From NCBI GenBank assembly GCA_016715865.1, contig JADJXM010000025.1, positions 25,001 to 56,517 of the forward strand: a stretch of DNA of 31,517 nucleotides, written 5' to 3'. This DNA comes from Acidobacteriota bacterium (lineage in GTDB: Bacteria; Acidobacteriota; Blastocatellia; RBC074). Positions 19,258 through 27,612 of this stretch are shown here, in pieces. The notes below the pieces were generated by a model. The model was given only the letters and a program-made list of their open reading frames with translations, was not told the origin of the DNA and did not search any database. Position 1 is the first letter of the stretch, and every line of letters begins with the position of its first letter. Both the position numbers and the translations under genes were made by a program.

Positions 19258-21221
19258 AGGTTGGCGGATTTCGTCGGCAAAAAGACCTGGAGCGCTCGGT
19301 CGGTCTCTTCCATCGTCCAACCGAGCTTCTTCCACAGGCGGACGAAGAGGTTGATCTTGAGAAAGACAAGCGCGTCGGCATCCCTGCCGTCGGCATAACG
19401 CAGGGTCGTTAGGTCGAAACTGCAGCCGGTGTCAGGGTCGGCGAGCAGCAGAATCTCATTTACGCGGCCGGTCTGCCACGCTGTCTCAAGTTGCGCTTTC
19501 GCGTCGTCCAGGGTCAGGTTAAATGACTCGGTGAGCTCAGCAAGTCGATCCTCAAAAGCCTCCTTCTCCTCCGTAGAGAACGGCTGATAACCGGATTGCT
19601 CTTTGTACCGGAACAACTCATTCGCATCCACATCTAGCTTCCGGAGTATGACCAGGACGTCCAGCCGGGGATTAATGAAGCCGGTGCGTACCAACTCGAC
19701 CATTTCTTTGTAACTGACGCCCAGTCGCCGCGAGAGCATTTTCGCGGACTTCAGCGCGGCGAGTGCGTCGGCCTCGTTCGCGTATCCGTAAAGCTCGAAC
19801 CAATTGGTCAGCGGGTTAGTAGAGGTGAAGATGCCGTACTCAGAGGGCGAAATACCCAGGCATTCGGCGAAGATGGCCGCGCGGTAATAAGGTTCCGGGT
19901 TTGCCGCAGGAGGGAAGAGATCGTCAGCTGGGCGGAAAAGCTCCAGCACCCACCAGAGCGGCGTCTCGAAATGGTCGAAAAACCGCCGGACGGTCTCCAG
20001 CCACAGGTCGAAGGGCAGCGCCAGCGGATAACGAGCGTCCTTGAGCTTGTCGTAGGCTTCAGGTATGACGTTCTGCGGTTCGGCCAGCAGTTCCGGAGTG
20101 GTGGCGGCGCCAGTGTCGCGAGCAGCTTTTTCATCTAGTTTATCCTTGGCGACGTAGTACTCAAGAATTTCGTTGACAACGTCAATGTAGGGCAAGGCAG
20201 TGAGTGTGTTCTCGCAGGTGAGCGGCAGATGCAGCAAATCCGGGCGGCGCTCAATCAGAGCATGGTAGGGCGTTTTCTCTTCATCGGGCTGCGGTTGATT
20301 GGTACCCTGCTTTTTCCAATCTTTCTGGTATGCCTCGCCGTTGTGCTTCTCCTTCCAATCGTCCAGGAAATCTTTCCAGACTAACTTGTCATAATCGAGA
20401 AACTGCAGCAGGTCAACGAAGTAGGCTGCCGGACTAAGCACCGAACGGCAATGTTCGCACTCGCAGAAGTCCAGCGAGCCGAACAATGACTCCATCGTCG
20501 GGTAATGTTTGATGAGCTCGTTCCTGGCGCTTTCTCGAACTGCTGCCGGTGGTGATATGGCGAACACCGGAGGTGTGCTCTCCAATTGCTTGGCGGCTGT
20601 GAAAAAGTTGTAGGTGACGGTAGTGACCTGTTCGGATTTGCGGTAAACGAGTTGCGCCTCCTCGCGTGAGCGGAACTTATGGCCGAAGCGAGTAAGGAAC
20701 CCATCGTAAGTAAAGGCCGTGATGTCATAAGCTGAGCTGAAGCCCAGATCCAGGACGACTTTGAGCGCCTCATCGGATGGAGTAACCTGATAGAGGCGCT
20801 GAAGTTTCTTGACGCTTTGAGTCGCCTCCAGCTTGGCATCGTCTAGGGTGGAAGCTGGCTGGATTTCTTTGAAGATTTTGTCCTCATGCTTCTTGACAAA
20901 TGCATCCACAGGTATCCGCCCCAACTCAAAGCCCAACACTTCGGCGTTCTTGAGTAAGGTCAGGACGTTCATTTTTTTCACACCGGTATCCGAGGCACCG
21001 AGGCGGAGTTCATCTTTCTCGATCATCCGCGCCACAACTCGGGTGGGGAAACTCAGACGTACCTTTCGAGCTAAATCGGCGGCATAGTTATCGAGGCGGT
21101 CGGCAGTCGTTTTGCCCGCATAAGCCGGAGGGATGATATTCTGCAGCTCCTGCTCGTTGTTGCCGGCCATTTTGTTGAGGCGGGTTTTCCAGGCATCTTT
21201 CTGGTAATAATCCTTGTCCAC
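19227..21221 (-). CDS. Tc toxin subunit A N-terminal gene, second fragment (VRP1/SpvA-like region)
   Basis: This 664-aa frame has the TcA hallmark L-F-G-S-L-D-F-C-E-C-E-H-C-R-S-V-L-S-P-A-A-Y-F (split here by function: C-x-C-x2-C pattern plus S-P-A-A-Y) and R-R-P-D-L-L-H-L-P-L-T-C-E-N-T, the VRP1/SpvA-like part of the alpha-helical shell. Its apparent start is artificial: the same frame is open upstream to about 21310 and reads K-L-A-Y-L-T-L-N-N-A-S-L-A-R-S-L-Q. An extra base at 21311 joins it to the preceding piece. At the other end an extra C (minus strand) at 19256-19257 moves the frame, since N-L-T-G-A-N-I-G-E-A is expected. Confidence 0.85.
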   Translation of the reverse strand: MDKDYYQKDAWKTRLNKMAGNNEQELQNIIPPAYAGKTTADRLDNYAADLARKVRLSFPTRVVARMIEKDELRLGASDTGVKKMNVLTLLKNAEVLGFELGRIPVDAFVKKHEDKIFKEIQPASTLDDAKLEATQSVKKLQRLYQVTPSDEALKVVLDLGFSSAYDITAFTYDGFLTRFGHKFRSREEAQLVYRKSEQVTTVTYNFFTAAKQLESTPPVFAISPPAAVRESARNELIKHYPTMESLFGSLDFCECEHCRSVLSPAAYFVDLLQFLDYDKLVWKDFLDDWKEKHNGEAYQKDWKKQGTNQPQPDEEKTPYHALIERRPDLLHLPLTCENTLTALPYIDVVNEILEYYVAKDKLDEKAARDTGAATTPELLAEPQNVIPEAYDKLKDARYPLALPFDLWLETVRRFFDHFETPLWWVLELFRPADDLFPPAANPEPYYRAAIFAECLGISPSEYGIFTSTNPLTNWFELYGYANEADALAALKSAKMLSRRLGVSYKEMVELVRTGFINPRLDVLVILRKLDVDANELFRYKEQSGYQPFSTEEKEAFEDRLAELTESFNLTLDDAKAQLETAWQTGRVNEILLLADPDTGCSFDLTTLRYADGRDADALVFLKINLFVRLWKKLGWTMEETDRALQVFLPTKSANLHRREHWGSL

Positions 21222-21376
21222 CAGTTGGGCGAGACTTTCTGGCGACCCGACCTCGTCCTGGAGCGATCTGGCGAGGCTGGCGTTATTGAGGGTCAGGTAG
21301 GCAAGTTTGCTCCTGCAAGCGCAGATTATTGATTTTTACATCGGAGATGCCTTTCTCGCGAGCCTTCTGCCATAAT

Positions 21377-22519
21377 TCAGCATATTGCGCCGCGGTGGGA
21401 GAAGTAGACGGATTCGAAGGCGTGCTGCTCGTTGTCATCCAGCCCTGATCTGATCAACAGATCGCCGAAACTCGACAGCGCTCCGGGAGCTTTTGCGGCG
21501 CGGCGGGTTGCCCTGGCGAAGTCTTCGAAGGCCGTCTTCACGCCGGCGACCTGCTGGTCGCTGAGACTGACGATGCCCGCTTCTCTGGCCTTGACCAGAG
21601 CCTTTTCCATCGCCCCAACGCTTACAAAGGCGAGTTGTTGTTTGTCGGAGGGCAGTCCGGCGCGAAAGAGGGCGTAGAGAGTGTCTTGCGGAATGCCCGT
21701 CTCTGTGCTGAGCTTGCTGGCCGTGGCGGCGAAAGCGATGAGGCGGGCGTCCCAACCCGTAGCCTGGTGCAGAAGCGTGAGATCCTGGCGCTCGTCGCTT
21801 TCCCGCGTACCCGCAAGGGTACTCAATTCATCGATCTGTTTCGCAAGATCTCCGGTGAGCCGCTGATACTCCGCAGCAAGCGGCCGTACGCTCGCCGGAA
21901 CTACCAGGTTCAGCTTCTCTTGCTTACCAGCATTGAACTTTGTCGCGGAAAGGGGAATCTCTTTTCCCTGAGCATCCACGACACGTACTTCGAGGTTAGC
22001 CTGCTTGCCGCCTGCAGAGTAAGGTAGCGCGTAGAACCCCTGGTCATCGGTTTTTATTTCACCGAGCCGCCTCTCTGCGCCGCCAAAACCCTTACTGTAG
22101 AGTCGCAGGGAGACCCCGTTGGCCGGCAGTCCGTGGTCGAAGAAGATGCGCCCTTCGACGCGGGACAAGTCTCCATCCGGCGGCAAAGGGCGAGATGGAG
22201 CATCAGGTAAAGGCCGGGGGAATCGCGACACGTCTGCGCCCACAACAACAGTCGAAGCAGGCATCGGCTTTGTGCCAGGCCTGAACACCGCTGTCTCCGG
22301 CGGGCTCAACAGCAAAACCGCCGTCTTCTCACAGACCTCACAACTCTGATCAATGCCGTGTGCTTTTTGGAACCCGCTTATAGCCTCCCGTGTGGAAGGC
22401 CCGAAGAATCTTCGCTTTCGCTCCTCGGGCGAAACCTCCATACCGTGAAGCTCCAGCCTATCCTGTAAGCGAGCGACCTCATCGCCGGAATCGCCGACTT
22501 TAAGTCTGGGGAGTTCCAT
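21377..22519 (-). CDS. Tc toxin subunit A N-terminal gene, first fragment with peptidoglycan-binding domain
   Basis: This is the true start of the large TcA-N gene: AAGGAGGT lies eight bases before the ATG at 22519, 58 bp after the encapsulin-like gene. Residues 1-70 form a PG_binding_1-type domain (L-K-V-G-D-S-G-D-E-V-A-R-L-Q-D-R-L, then F-G-P-S-T-R-E-A-I-S-G-F-Q). A beta-sandwich module of the carboxypeptidase-regulatory type (about 125-210) and the first TcA shell helices follow, ending F-E-S-V-Y-F-S. The frame is lost between 21393 and 21408. Another frame carries P-T-A-A-Q-Y-A-E-L-W-Q-K-A to about 21312, where it joins the next fragment. Joined, TcA-N is about 2,550 residues with no signal peptide. 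Confidence 0.85.
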   Translation of the reverse strand: MELPRLKVGDSGDEVARLQDRLELHGMEVSPEERKRRFFGPSTREAISGFQKAHGIDQSCEVCEKTAVLLLSPPETAVFRPGTKPMPASTVVVGADVSRFPRPLPDAPSRPLPPDGDLSRVEGRIFFDHGLPANGVSLRLYSKGFGGAERRLGEIKTDDQGFYALPYSAGGKQANLEVRVVDAQGKEIPLSATKFNAGKQEKLNLVVPASVRPLAAEYQRLTGDLAKQIDELSTLAGTRESDERQDLTLLHQATGWDARLIAFAATASKLSTETGIPQDTLYALFRAGLPSDKQQLAFVSVGAMEKALVKAREAGIVSLSDQQVAGVKTAFEDFARATRRAAKAPGALSSFGDLLIRSGLDDNEQHAFESVYFSHRGAIC

Positions 22520-22577
22520 ACTTGAAACCTCCTTATCTCTCTTGATATTGGCTATTCAGTAATTGCCGCGTCAGCGA

Positions 22578-23531
22578 CTACGGCTTAGCTTTCGCCGCTG
22601 GGACTCCCGCAGGTTGCACAAATTTCAACAACACTAACGCTCTGGGATCACGAACGACGTATTGAACTCGTTCCACAACTCGAAAGAAGTAATTGGCTCC
22701 TTCTTTACGAACGAATTCAGTCGTCGCCTCACGACCTACGTATAACTTGACTGGCTCGCCGCCTAGCGCGACCAGTAAGCCCTCATCCGGAGGCAAAACG
22801 CCGCTGGTGTAAAAACCCCCTTCCACCAAAGGCCGGATGCGATCAGCGGTTGTGACCAGACTGGCGTTACTTGGTGGTACAAAGGTATCAGCATAGGAGG
22901 TAGTGGGCAGAACCAGTGCGTAATTGGGAGCCTGCGTCTTTGCTATAAGTAACGAGATACCTTTTGTGACGGCCTCGAATGTATTTTCACCCCAGGTTGC
23001 GTTGCCTCCTATTGAAAGTTCAACGGTTATGGGTTTTGAGACCTCGGTTGACTTCGAATCATCAGCACCAGCCGGATTGGCATCAGCCAGAAGACCGAAA
23101 TCCAGATTGGTGCGCCAGTTTACTATCTTTACCGGCGGCTCAAATTTGACGTCGGAATTCGCAGGATCCGGGTCTCTCCTTGCTGCTCGGTTACTCAATT
23201 GATAGAAATACCTGTCTTCTGCAAGCGCCAGCGCTTTCGCAGCCATAATGGCAAGTGTTCTGCAGACATGTTGAATCGGTTCCTGCTGCACCTGCGTGCT
23301 GGTCAAAGAAAACTCCGCAAAGAGTTCTGTGTAAGGTTTCGTCGCGCCTTCACTGATTGTCAGCACGCCGAAGTTGATGACTTCGTCTGCCACCTGCGTT
23401 GGATTGTCAGTAAATGATGAGGTCGGAAAAACCTTTTGAGCAATTCGAACCTTGCTCACTTCTCTCATCACGCCTTCATTGATTTCTTGCCACACTGATT
23501 CCGGCCAGTTGATTTCATTTGTAGTTGCCAC
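22578..23531 (-). CDS. Encapsulin-like HK97-fold shell protein
   Basis: The 317-aa protein aligns by eye along its whole length with family 1 encapsulins. The N-terminal helix V-W-Q-E-I-N-E-G matches W-Q-E-I-D-N-R of the Thermotoga protein. A spine-helix end A-L-A-E-D-R-Y-F-Y matches E-F-E-D-E-V-I-F. The P and A domains carry Y-A-L-V-L, L-V-E-G-G-F-Y-T-S-G-V-L-P, G-L-L-V-A-L-G-G, K-L-Y-V-G-R, Y-F-F-R-V-V-E-R and the ending D-P-R-A-L-V-L-L-K-F. Encapsulins self-assemble into icosahedral compartments that load cargo through C-terminal peptides. Unusual points are an extra segment of about 50 residues after the spine helix (around 111-170) and a 13-residue tail after L-L-K-F. The start is GTG at 23531 after AAGGAG. 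It lies between Tc genes on the same strand. A related phage capsid is less likely, as no other phage gene is present. Confidence 0.8.
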   Translation of the reverse strand: MATTNEINWPESVWQEINEGVMREVSKVRIAQKVFPTSSFTDNPTQVADEVINFGVLTISEGATKPYTELFAEFSLTSTQVQQEPIQHVCRTLAIMAAKALALAEDRYFYQLSNRAARRDPDPANSDVKFEPPVKIVNWRTNLDFGLLADANPAGADDSKSTEVSKPITVELSIGGNATWGENTFEAVTKGISLLIAKTQAPNYALVLPTTSYADTFVPPSNASLVTTADRIRPLVEGGFYTSGVLPPDEGLLVALGGEPVKLYVGREATTEFVRKEGANYFFRVVERVQYVVRDPRALVLLKFVQPAGVPAAKAKP

Positions 23532-23675
23532 GTTTGTACTCTCCTTTACGAGTCGAGCTATTACGTTGAAATAGGTTTGGAAGTCACGGCTCGCTTAGCA
23601 AGGCGCTTCTCTTTATTACATCCCGCATCATCGTCTTCATTGAGTGATACTCCATCGTAGTTTCTAAAACAGCAT

Positions 23676-24131
23676 CTAGTCTTTTCCTTTGAACAGATCG
23701 ATCAACTCCTTGAAAAGCGTAAGTGAGTGTTTCGCGTATGGTGGCAGGTTATCTACTATATCTTTGACGCTGCCGGACACTGTCGAAGCTCGACTTAACA
23801 TTTTGCTCCACCATGCTTTTGATTCCTCCGGCTTCTGGGTTGCTTGAGCTACCTCTACCGCAAGTGGAAACGCTTGAATCTCTTGAAGCAGAACCTGCCG
23901 TATCTCTGTTGGGGACGTAGTTTCTGGCAAAGTCGTGTCCGGCAAACCCCACCCTTCATTTAGCTCTTTCAAAAAACGCTGGCTCAGCACGAGGGCAAGG
24001 ACAGAATCTCTAAACGCAAGATACTGATCGAATGGCCTGTCGTCGACCTGAGGTACGAGCAGGATCTGGACACTCTTCACATATTTGATCCACGCGATCT
24101 GGATATCTGACTGTTCATTATTCTCTGGCAT
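23676..24131 (-). CDS. Unknown 151-aa protein of the Tc/encapsulin cluster
   Basis: I do not recognise this protein. It is acidic overall and mostly helical in appearance, without a signal peptide or membrane segment. The N-terminal part is rich in Q, V and L (I-Q-I-A-W-I-K-Y-V, then F-D-Q-Y-L-A-F-R-D-S-V-L-A-L-V). The C-terminal part contains V-K-D-I-V-D-N-L-P-P-Y-A-K-H-S-L-T-L-F-K, probably an amphipathic helix pair. GGAG precedes the ATG. It lies 144 bases upstream of the encapsulin-like gene on the same strand, so it may be a chaperone, adaptor or cargo of the cluster. No encapsulin-type loading peptide is seen at its end (L-F-K-G-K-D). Confidence 0.6.
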   Translation of the reverse strand: MPENNEQSDIQIAWIKYVKSVQILLVPQVDDRPFDQYLAFRDSVLALVLSQRFLKELNEGWGLPDTTLPETTSPTEIRQVLLQEIQAFPLAVEVAQATQKPEESKAWWSKMLSRASTVSGSVKDIVDNLPPYAKHSLTLFKELIDLFKGKD

Positions 24132-24219
24132 GTAAATCTCCGTGTAATTGATTTTCTATTGTCAATACCAAGAAACTTCGATTAACCGCAGATGCGCGCC
24201 TATGAAGGACGCATAGGGG

Positions 24220-24561
24220 TTAGAGAAGAGGTTGTGCTCGGTTGTAGCCCATCACTTCCAAGCCTACTGGCCGCCGCTTATGCACTTGCAGTGGTTGGGT
24301 CTGGGTGTTCACCGTATAGCTCCGTGCCCAGTCGTAGAACTCGTCCACCCTTGAGCCAAGCAGAAAGACCAGATGGCCGAAGAGATAGCTCGCGAACAGG
24401 AAGGCGGCCCAGGCTTCCGCGCCGGTCAGCGTGGCATAGCGATCCCCCAGTATCACCGGGCCCACCTCGCCCATCAGCAGATAGGTGAGCAGCGCGCCCG
24501 GCAGCAGGATGGAGAAGAAGTCCATCAGGCCGATGAAGAATTTCTGGGGGTCGAAGTTCAT
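24220..24561 (-). CDS. Short two-helix membrane protein, possibly truncated
   Basis: The 113-aa protein opens M-N-F-D-P-Q-K-F-F-I-G-L-M-D-F-F. It has two likely membrane helices, at about residues 9-31 (L-M-D-F-F-S-I-L-L-P-G-A-L-L) and 47-68 (A-A-F-L-F-A-S-Y-L-F-G-H-L-V-F-L-L-G). The opening is one I associate with a family of longer uncharacterised bacterial membrane proteins, so this copy may lack its C-terminal part. The last 30 residues look unrelated to a membrane protein. AAGGAAA precedes the ATG. Gene spacing (111 bp after the TcB/TcC-like gene, 88 bp before the next) supports cotranscription. Holin-like or export roles are possible but not shown. Confidence 0.6.
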   Translation of the reverse strand: MNFDPQKFFIGLMDFFSILLPGALLTYLLMGEVGPVILGDRYATLTGAEAWAAFLFASYLFGHLVFLLGSRVDEFYDWARSYTVNTQTQPLQVHKRRPVGLEVMGYNRAQPLL

Positions 24562-24672
24562 TTCTTCGGTTTCCTTCGTTCAACTTCCATCGCCAATAGC
24601 CTTCACATTTTTCAGAAAGTTCTGACATAGCCCCTTTTCGCTCTCTTCACCGCGGCCGGTCTTGTTCCAACA

Positions 24673-27612
24673 CTACCACTTCGGCCCGTTCATCCCGTCC
24701 CACTGGTGTTTGTACAATTCCTCCACCGTCTTCTCGTGCCTTTCTCGATACTCGGGGTCCGATTCCATACGAGCGCGGTGCCTCTTACCGCTCTCGAGGA
24801 GATACGCTCCGAAATCCCACAGACTCTCGAGATCGACGGGACCGATGCCAATCTCTCCCGCCACTGTGCGAACCACGCGTTCTCCGGCCCTGGCTTCCCC
24901 GGGGCCGAGCAGCGTGTAAAGGGCGCCGGCGACGGGCACCCACTTGACTCCCTTCTTCAATGCCTTCTTGCCGACTGACTCCGTTACCTCCTCGCCGAGT
25001 TCCTCTCCTGCTTTCAGCGCCTTGGTTTCCTTTAGCTCTGTAGTAGGCGCATTGCTCTTAGTCGCCGGAGCCTGCGATTCCCTCAGCGTCTTTCGCCCTT
25101 CGGTAGCCGTATAGTGCGACCCTCCGGGCACGCCGGCATGCCCTTGGCGCATGCCGAGGTTCATTTCGTTAAGTGCCTCCTTCGGCTTCAGCGCCAACTC
25201 GTCGATCGCGTGGTCAATCTGTACGTTTCCACCCGGACCGCGACCTGCTTTCAACTTCTCGATGGCTTTCTTCGATAGCTCTATTCCGCCGAAGACTTTG
25301 TTGCCCTGTTCATAGAGCTTTCCGACTTGCCGATAAAAACCTGATCGCGTTGAATTGAACAACGTGCGCGCGTAGTCGGTCCGTTTAGCGTCCTCCTGTA
25401 ACGCATCGAGTGCAGCGTGATATGCCTCCAAATTCTTTGCGTAGCTGCCTTTACCGAATCTGTTTTGGAGGACGGTTTCAGCCGCTTGTCGCCAGGCCTG
25501 TCCTAAACGTGGATAGTCAGTAATGAGGCCAGGCAGAAACTCCTTCGGAGGGTCAACCTGCCTACCACTTAGATCAGTAAATTGGATGGGATTAGAGCGC
25601 GTGTAGGCGTAAAGGCACGGACCATCGACCAATCCGGCAGGGTCCGTCGCCGTCCATCTCCCGAGCCATGGCGCGTAGTACCGCGCGCCATGATAGTAGA
25701 GGCTGATTTCCTCGTCGCGCTCCTTGCCGGTGAACCGATATCGCTTCGCCGTCTCTGTCTGGCTCCGAACCGCCTGATAGGTAGTGCTGCCGTAGGGTGC
25801 GTATTCCTCGTAGGAGATGATCTGTGCCTGCTCATCCAACTCCAGGCTGGCCGAGCCAAGGTGGTTTCCAAACTGGTAACGAATCAAGCGCGCCGGCGCC
25901 TGGTCGTTGCCCGCGGTGTCGAGCGTGCGCGTCTCCACGAGGGCGATGCGCTGCTTGTCGTCCATCACGTGCAGCGTCTCGCGCTCCAGGGTGGCCGTGT
26001 TAGCGCCGATGGGGCCGCCATGCCTGCGGAAGATCTCGAAGCCGCCGAGGTAGATGCGTTCTTCGGTGAGGCCGGGCGACTTTTCCCACACCTTGCGAAC
26101 GCGCTGGCCTGAGGCGTCGTAGACGTACCAAGCCGTGCCGCCGCCGCCCAGGTCGGTCTGGCGCAACTGGTCTTTGTAGTCCCAGTGCATGTTCGGCCCG
26201 GGCAGCCCCCCGCCCAGGTGCGGCATGCGCACCATATTGCCGTGGGCGTCGTGCTGGTAGGGATCGAGGCCGGAGGCGACTCCATTGCCCACCTGCGTGC
26301 TGCTCAGTCGGTTGCTCTGTTTGCCCGCTTCGATCAGGCTGATTTCGCCGTATGTATAGCGGCGCGTCCAGCCTGCATGCGCTGGGTCGCTGCCGCGGTG
26401 CTGCATATTCAGGAAGTTGCCGACGGCGTCGTACACGTAGCGCTCGATGTACGAGCCCATGGCGTTGCCGTCGTTTGGGCTGAAACGTCCGGCCGCATCC
26501 ACACTCAGCAGGCCCACGCGGCCGGCGTCGTTGTGCGAGTGCGCGATAGGCGCGCCGCCCTGCCCCAGGTGCTCCCGGCCGCTGGCCTGAATCAGCCGGT
26601 AGAGGGCATCGTAGGTGTAGTCGTTGCTCGGCTCGACGCGCTTGTTCTTGAAGTAGATTGTCTGCTGCGCGTCATCGTGGATGTGGGTGATGTTGCCAGC
26701 CGGGTCGTAGGTGTAGTTCAGGTTCTGCAAGTGGCTGCCCGGCCATCCGGCCACGGATGGCTGCGGATCGTCACCTGGGAACGCGGCCGCGTTGCGACGC
26801 GTGAGTAGCTGGGTGAGCCGGAAGGTGAGTGGGTCGTAGCTATAGACGGTGCTGGCACCGCTCTTGTAGTCGATCCGCAGGCGCTGGCCCTTGGCGTCGT
26901 AGTCGATGTTGGCGATGCCGACCGGTGATGCGGCCACGTTGTTGGGGTCCAGCAGCACGGCGGGCTCGGCGGCGCGTTCCAGCCACACGTCCACTCGCTC
27001 CAGCAGGTTGGCCTCGTTGAAGACCGGCTGGATGACGTTGATCTTGTTGGGGTGCTGGGCGCGGGTCAGGCTGCTGTGTGGTGCGACAGACTGGATGGGG
27101 CGGTTGAGCGCGTCGTAGCGCGTGCTGCCCTCGAAAAACTCGGCGTCGAGTTGCGGGTTCAGCAGCCAGTCGGGAATCGCTTTGTAGTCGCTGACCAAAC
27201 GGCGCGTACTCCGCAGCAGGTTGCCCTTGAAGTCATAGGCATCGGTCGGGTTACCGGTGACATCGAGCCTGGCGTTGGTGGCGACGCCGGCGGAATCGGA
27301 GTGCCGGAAGATGCGGGTGCGCAGGTTCAGCGCTTCGGCGTTGGCCAGGGCTTCGCCGTACTCGATCTTGTCGACCAAGATGTCGCGGTTCAGCGTGCGT
27401 GGATCGGAGGCTGCCTCACCATTGGCGATAGTGCCACGCACGGTCTGCTCCACCGGACGGCGCAGCGCGTCGTAAGTGGTGGTGAAGTTGTGGCCGCGGC
27501 TGTCCCAGGCGCGGATGGGCTTGCCCGCCACATCGTTGAGCATCCAGCGGGCGCCCGCTTCCATGCTGAGCTGGTGGATGCGGTTGCCGAGCATGTCGTA
27601 GGCGTAGCGCAT
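24673..27612 (-). CDS. TcC-like RHS part of the Tc cocoon with variable C-terminal toxin region
   Basis: This is the 3' part of a fused TcB/TcC-like gene. The frame up to residue 690 is RHS/YD repeats, with Y-A-Y-D-M-L-G-N-R at the start, repeated Y-T-Y-D/W-Y-V-Y-D units, and the RHS core G-K-E-R-D-E-E-I-S-L-Y-Y-H-G-A-R-Y-Y-A-P and T-D-P-A-G (Asp657). In TcC this core is an autoproteolytic plug that releases the C-terminus into the cocoon. The last 290 residues are the variable toxin region. They carry Q-I-D-H (Asp800, His801), N818 and G-G-S-H-Y (His833), a pattern that could be an HNH/endonuclease-VII-like nuclease, followed by a hydrophobic helix W-V-P-V-A-G-A-L-Y. The toxin class is a guess. 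The join to the upstream frame is a lost base near 27618-27622. Confidence 0.82.
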   Translation of the reverse strand: MRYAYDMLGNRIHQLSMEAGARWMLNDVAGKPIRAWDSRGHNFTTTYDALRRPVEQTVRGTIANGEAASDPRTLNRDILVDKIEYGEALANAEALNLRTRIFRHSDSAGVATNARLDVTGNPTDAYDFKGNLLRSTRRLVSDYKAIPDWLLNPQLDAEFFEGSTRYDALNRPIQSVAPHSSLTRAQHPNKINVIQPVFNEANLLERVDVWLERAAEPAVLLDPNNVAASPVGIANIDYDAKGQRLRIDYKSGASTVYSYDPLTFRLTQLLTRRNAAAFPGDDPQPSVAGWPGSHLQNLNYTYDPAGNITHIHDDAQQTIYFKNKRVEPSNDYTYDALYRLIQASGREHLGQGGAPIAHSHNDAGRVGLLSVDAAGRFSPNDGNAMGSYIERYVYDAVGNFLNMQHRGSDPAHAGWTRRYTYGEISLIEAGKQSNRLSSTQVGNGVASGLDPYQHDAHGNMVRMPHLGGGLPGPNMHWDYKDQLRQTDLGGGGTAWYVYDASGQRVRKVWEKSPGLTEERIYLGGFEIFRRHGGPIGANTATLERETLHVMDDKQRIALVETRTLDTAGNDQAPARLIRYQFGNHLGSASLELDEQAQIISYEEYAPYGSTTYQAVRSQTETAKRYRFTGKERDEEISLYYHGARYYAPWLGRWTATDPAGLVDGPCLYAYTRSNPIQFTDLSGRQVDPPKEFLPGLITDYPRLGQAWRQAAETVLQNRFGKGSYAKNLEAYHAALDALQEDAKRTDYARTLFNSTRSGFYRQVGKLYEQGNKVFGGIELSKKAIEKLKAGRGPGGNVQIDHAIDELALKPKEALNEMNLGMRQGHAGVPGGSHYTATEGRKTLRESQAPATKSNAPTTELKETKALKAGEELGEEVTESVGKKALKKGVKWVPVAGALYTLLGPGEARAGERVVRTVAGEIGIGPVDLESLWDFGAYLLESGKRHRARMESDPEYRERHEKTVEELYKHQWDGMNGPKW

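Noticed and set aside
22578..23531. Prophage capsid gene
   Set aside because: No terminase, portal, protease or tail genes are present, and the C-terminal motifs fit encapsulins better; still to be tested by profile search.
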